This document shows, piece after piece, positions 58,652 to 64,000 of a stretch of DNA of 64,000 bases. The DNA comes from Piscinibacter sp. XHJ-5 (GTDB lineage Bacteria > Pseudomonadota > Gammaproteobacteria > Burkholderiales > Burkholderiaceae_C). Numbering within the stretch: position 1 is the stretch's first letter; every line of letters starts with the position of its first letter. The notes under the pieces are model-generated. The model made no database searches. It was not told the origin of the DNA and saw nothing but the letters and a program-made list of their open reading frames with translations. A program made the position numbers and the translations under genes. The stretch spans positions 1,426,001 through 1,490,000 of the forward strand of contig NZ_CP123228.1 of the NCBI RefSeq assembly GCF_029855045.1. Direction: 5' to 3'.

Positions 58652-58746
58652 AAGGCCATTGGACCACCCGGTGAGCCGGCCGACGTTCGAGGGGTTTGCA
58701 GTCAGCGCTGAAGGAGGGTGAACTGGCACCGGAGTGCGGATGCTCT

Positions 58747-58829
58747 CCCTCTCCCGCCCGGCGGGAGAGGGTCGGGGTGAGGGCCCCGGGTGGCCCTCAC
58801 CCGTGGCCCTCCGCCAGCGGGAGAGGGGA
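58747..58829. repeat. Composite CCCTCTCCCGC repeat, two hairpins (copy 5)
   Basis: The left hairpin CCCTCTCCCGC-CCG-GCGGGAGAGGG is perfect; the right one (CCCTCCGC-CA-GCGGGAGAGGG) has lost bases. GTCGGGGTGAGGGCC faces GGCCCTCACCC between them, as in copy 4. It overlaps the alaC 3' end and supplies its final codons and stop. Confidence 0.88.
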
Positions 58830-60032
58830 TGCCCTGCTCGCGTCCGCGCGGAACATGGCCTTGATCCCCCGGACCCCCTGCCGGATGCGCGCTTCGTTCT
58901 CGATGAGGGCGAAGCGCACGTACTCGTCGCCGTGGTCGCCGAAGCCGATGCCGGGCGACACCGACACCTTGCCCTGCGCGAGCAGCGCCTTGGCGAATTC
59001 CAGCGAGCCCAGGCGGCGGTACGGCTCGGGAATGCGCGCCCAGATGTACATCGAGGCCTTCGGCACATCGACCGGCCAGCCGGCCTCCTGCAGGCCCTTG
59101 CACAGCACGTCGCGACGGCGGCGATAGGTCTCGGCGATGTCCTTCACGCACTGCTGGTCGCCTTCGAGCGCCGCGATCGCCGCCACCTGCAGCGGCGTGA
59201 AGGTGCCGTAGTCGTGATAGCTCTTGATGCGCGCCAGCGCCGCCACCAGCTCGGCGTTGCCCACCATGAAGCCGATGCGCCAGCCGGCCATGTTGTAGCT
59301 CTTGGACAGCGTGAAGAACTCGACGGCGACGTCCTTGGCGCCCGGCACCTGCATGATCGACGGTGCCTTCCAGCCGTCGTACACGATGTCGGCGTAGGCG
59401 AGGTCGTGCACCACCAGGATGTCGTGCTGCTTCGCCAGCGCGATGACGCGCTCGAAGAAGTCCAGCTCCACGCACTGCGCCGTCGGATTCGACGGAAAGC
59501 CCAGCACGATCATCTTCGGCTTGGGGTAGCTGCCGCGGATCGCGGCCTCCAGCTCGGAGAAGAAATCGACGCCCGGCACGAGCGGTACCGAGCGGATGTC
59601 GGCGCCGGCGATGACCGCGCCCCACAGGTGGATCGGATAGCTGGGATTGGGCACCAGCACGGTGTCGCCGCGCTCCAGCGTGGCGAGCATCAGGTGGGCC
59701 AGCCCCTCCTTGGAGCCGATGGTCACGATCGCCTCGCGGTCGGGATCGATCTCCACCGCGTAGCGGTCGCGGTACCAGTGGGAGATGGCCCGGCGCAGGC
59801 GCGGGATGCCCTTGGAGGTCGAGTAGCCGTGGGTCTCCGGCCGCTGCGCCACCTCGACCAGCTTGGCGACGATGTGCGGCGGCGTCGCCCCGTCGGGGTT
59901 GCCCATGCTCATGTCGATGATGTCCTCGCCGCGGCGCCGCGCGGCCATGCGCAGCTCGGCGGTGATGTTGAAGACGTAGGGGGGCAGTCGGTCGATGCGC
60001 GCGAAGCGGCGCTTCGGCTGGGAGTCAGCCAT
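58797..60032 (-). CDS. alaC: Alanine transaminase, AlaC type
   Basis: A 411-residue class I/II PLP aminotransferase that makes alanine from pyruvate and glutamate. Marks are [21 protein letters not shown] (N-terminus, about residues 17-37), [25 protein letters not shown] [25 protein letters not shown] and [17 protein letters not shown] with the PLP Lys. The order of these fits AlaC/YfdZ. The last dozen codons (ending [10 protein letters not shown]) are read from a palindromic repeat. The gene is monocistronic by appearance; a 135-base spacer separates it from the divergent sigma factor gene. Confidence 0.92.
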   Translation of the reverse strand: MADSQPKRRFARIDRLPPYVFNITAELRMAARRRGEDIIDMSMGNPDGATPPHIVAKLVEVAQRPETHGYSTSKGIPRLRRAISHWYRDRYAVEIDPDREAIVTIGSKEGLAHLMLATLERGDTVLVPNPSYPIHLWGAVIAGADIRSVPLVPGVDFFSELEAAIRGSYPKPKMIVLGFPSNPTAQCVELDFFERVIALAKQHDILVVHDLAYADIVYDGWKAPSIMQVPGAKDVAVEFFTLSKSYNMAGWRIGFMVGNAELVAALARIKSYHDYGTFTPLQVAAIAALEGDQQCVKDIAETYRRRRDVLCKGLQEAGWPVDVPKASMYIWARIPEPYRRLGSLEFAKALLAQGKVSVSPGIGFGDHGDEYVRFALIENEARIRQGVRGIKAMFRADASRASPLPLAEGHG

Positions 60033-60167
60033 GGGGATCCTTCACGTGAGCGCCCGGAACCGTCCGAGCGACGTGGCCCGCCGGGAGCGGGCCGGCCGCG
60101 ATCGTAGGGGGGTGGAAGCCGTCTTGTCCAGCGCACAATTGACGGCCGGACGGAGCCGAGGGGCGGC

Positions 60168-60743
60168 ATGACGGAACTCACAGACCAGGACGAACTGCGG
60201 GCGATCGGATCGACGCTGCAGGCCGCCGAGCGGGGCGATGTCGCCGCCACCGCCGAGCTGTTCAGCGCGCTGTACCGCGAGCTGCACCGGCTGGCGCGCC
60301 GCCAGCTCCACGTCAATGCGTCCGGCGTGACGCTGGGCGCGACGACGCTGCTGCACGAGGCCTACCTCGATCTCAGCCAGCGCGGGCTGGCCTTCCCCGA
60401 CCGGGCGCGCTTCTTCGCCTACGCCGCGCGGGCGATGCGCGGCCTCATCATCGACTACGTGCGCGAGCACCGCGCCATCAAGCGCGGCGGCCAGTTCCAC
60501 CTCACCACGCTGGACACCGCCACCGCCGAATCGGTGCCGCAGCTCGACGAGCTGGGGTCGCTGGGCCTCGCGGTCGACGAGCTGGCCGCCGCCGAGCCGG
60601 CGCTGGCCGAACTGGTCGAGCTGAAGTTCTTCTGCGGCTTCGACTTCGGGGAGATCGCCGCGATGCGCGGCGTGTCGGAGCGCACCGTGCAGCGCGACTG
60701 GGCCAAGGCGCGGATGTTCCTGCGCAGCGCGCTGCAGGACTGA
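60168..60743 (+). CDS. ECF-type sigma-70 factor (kinase-associated class)
   Basis: A 191-residue sigma factor of the ECF-like class found beside TPR-kinase genes. Region 2 is LYRELHRLARRQLHVN ... LLHEAYLDL with FFAYAARAMRGLIIDYVREH (about residues 35-105), and region 4 is FDFGEIAAMRGVSERTVQRDWAKAR (about 160-184). The phrase RAMRRILVD-like RAMRGLIIDYVR is typical of this class. The kinase gene begins 12 bases downstream, and no anti-sigma gene is present; phosphorylation by the kinase could be the switch, as inference. Confidence 0.9.
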   Translation: MTELTDQDELRAIGSTLQAAERGDVAATAELFSALYRELHRLARRQLHVNASGVTLGATTLLHEAYLDLSQRGLAFPDRARFFAYAARAMRGLIIDYVREHRAIKRGGQFHLTTLDTATAESVPQLDELGSLGLAVDELAAAEPALAELVELKFFCGFDFGEIAAMRGVSERTVQRDWAKARMFLRSALQD

Positions 60744-60755
60744 GGAGCTGCCGGC

Positions 60756-63458
<2,703 letters not shown>

Positions 63459-63547
63459 GTCGTCGGCCTCCGGCGGCGTCGTCTTTCGCCGCCGTCCTCC
63501 GATCTCTCCAGCACGACGGTTCGCATTCGCGGACCGCAGGAGGGTCC

Positions 63548-64000
63548 ATGGGACGCATGCAGGTCGGCGGCGTGAGCGTCGATTGGCTCGAGCAAGGCAG
63601 CGGGGAGCCGGTGGTGCTGCTGCACAGCACCGGCGCGTCGGGCGCGCAGTGGCGCGCCCTGGTCGAGCGGCTGGCGCAGCGCCATCACGTGCTCGTGCCC
63701 GATCTGCTCGGCTACGGCGCCACCGGCGACTGGGGCGGCAACGGTGCGTTCTCGCTGGCCCACGAAGGGGCGATCGTCGCCGCACTGCTCGACCGCGTGC
63801 ACGAGCCCGCGCACCTGGTCGGCCATTCGTACGGCGGCGCGGTGGCGCTGCACGTCGCCCGCGCGCAGCCGCAGCGCGTGCGCTCGCTGGCGCTGTTCGA
63901 GCCGGTGGCCTTCCACCTGCTGCGCACCGGCGATCCGCTCGACGAGGCAGCGCTGCGCGAGGTCAGCGAGGCCGCTGCCTTCGTCGCCCATGCGCATGCC
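63548..64000 (+). CDS. Alpha/beta hydrolase, 5' part
   Basis: The first 151 codons of an alpha/beta-hydrolase-fold protein, cut by the window end. Beginning MGRMQVGGVSVDWLEQG, it shows the oxyanion strand VVLLHSTGASGAQW, the acid-strand start HVLVPDLLGYGATG, and the nucleophile elbow GHSYGG, in which Ser is followed by YGGAVALHVA. The start has AGGAGG upstream. Substrate is unknown. It lies 89 bases after the kinase gene, with no clear terminator between. Confidence 0.88.
   Translation, partial: MGRMQVGGVSVDWLEQGSGEPVVLLHSTGASGAQWRALVERLAQRHHVLVPDLLGYGATGDWGGNGAFSLAHEGAIVAALLDRVHEPAHLVGHSYGGAVALHVARAQPQRVRSLALFEPVAFHLLRTGDPLDEAALREVSEAAAFVAHAHA

Overview
The window is ordinary chromosomal DNA from a G+C-rich betaproteobacterium, most likely Burkholderiales of the Comamonadaceae / Rubrivivax-Leptothrix-Piscinibacter type. 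The reasons are strong G/C third-position codon bias, a tripartite-tricarboxylate ('Bug') binding protein beside a LysR gene, LysR regulators divergent from catabolic operons, XdhABC and BmpA-type purine gene arrangements, and short intergenic palindromes typical of this order. I see no insertion sequence, prophage, CRISPR array, tRNA or rRNA. The assignment comes from gene content; no database search or GC calculation was run. No stretch of 300 bases or more lacks a gene.

Layout. 1-3.1 kb: end of an anion permease, a ClpP-like protease divergent from an ECF sigma factor, and a two-gene membrane-protein operon. 3.1-12.2 kb: a carboxylate module. A LysR gene diverges from tartrate/D-malate dehydrogenase and a Bug receptor; a second LysR gene diverges from gcl-hyi-glxR-glycerate kinase, which takes glyoxylate through tartronate semialdehyde to 2-phosphoglycerate. 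12.2-22.7 kb: miscellaneous genes (amidase, Rieske-FAD reductase, truncated GNAT, xanthine/uracil permease, BamE-like lipoprotein, Pcm, acylphosphatase, metallo-hydrolase, short DHFR, small unknowns). 22.7-27.6 kb: class III aminotransferase, TAXI receptor and fused TRAP permease. 27.7-34.3 kb: a 2OG-Fe(II) oxygenase, an unusual two-subunit ATP-citrate-lyase-like enzyme, and a divergent Tat-exported amidohydrolase. 34.3-39.8 kb: nucleotidyltransferase-like protein, atypical SDR, DUF456, GDPD, RNase II/R-family nuclease, DUF2845.

39.8-54.3 kb is a purine locus: xdhABC on the minus strand, a divergent LysR gene, then guanine deaminase, a nucleoside-type ABC transporter (ATPase and two permeases), a BmpA lipoprotein, an adenine/adenosine deaminase and a second BmpA-like protein. 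Together these would import purines or nucleosides, deaminate adenine and guanine, and oxidise hypoxanthine/xanthine to urate. 54.3-64 kb holds signalling genes: a Ser/Thr kinase translationally coupled to an OmpA-type lipoprotein, a LigB-type dioxygenase, AlaC, an ECF sigma factor paired with a kinase-TPR protein, and a truncated alpha/beta hydrolase at the edge.

Most worth a second look: the ATP-citrate-lyase-like pair, whose large subunit is about 290 residues longer than the classical one and has Asn where I align a catalytic His; a 42-nt element present twice around 50.7-50.86 kb whose copies differ almost only at synonymous positions and with one compensatory hairpin change; and a family of CCCTCTCCCGC palindromes, two copies of which supply the C-terminal codons and stop of neighbouring genes.
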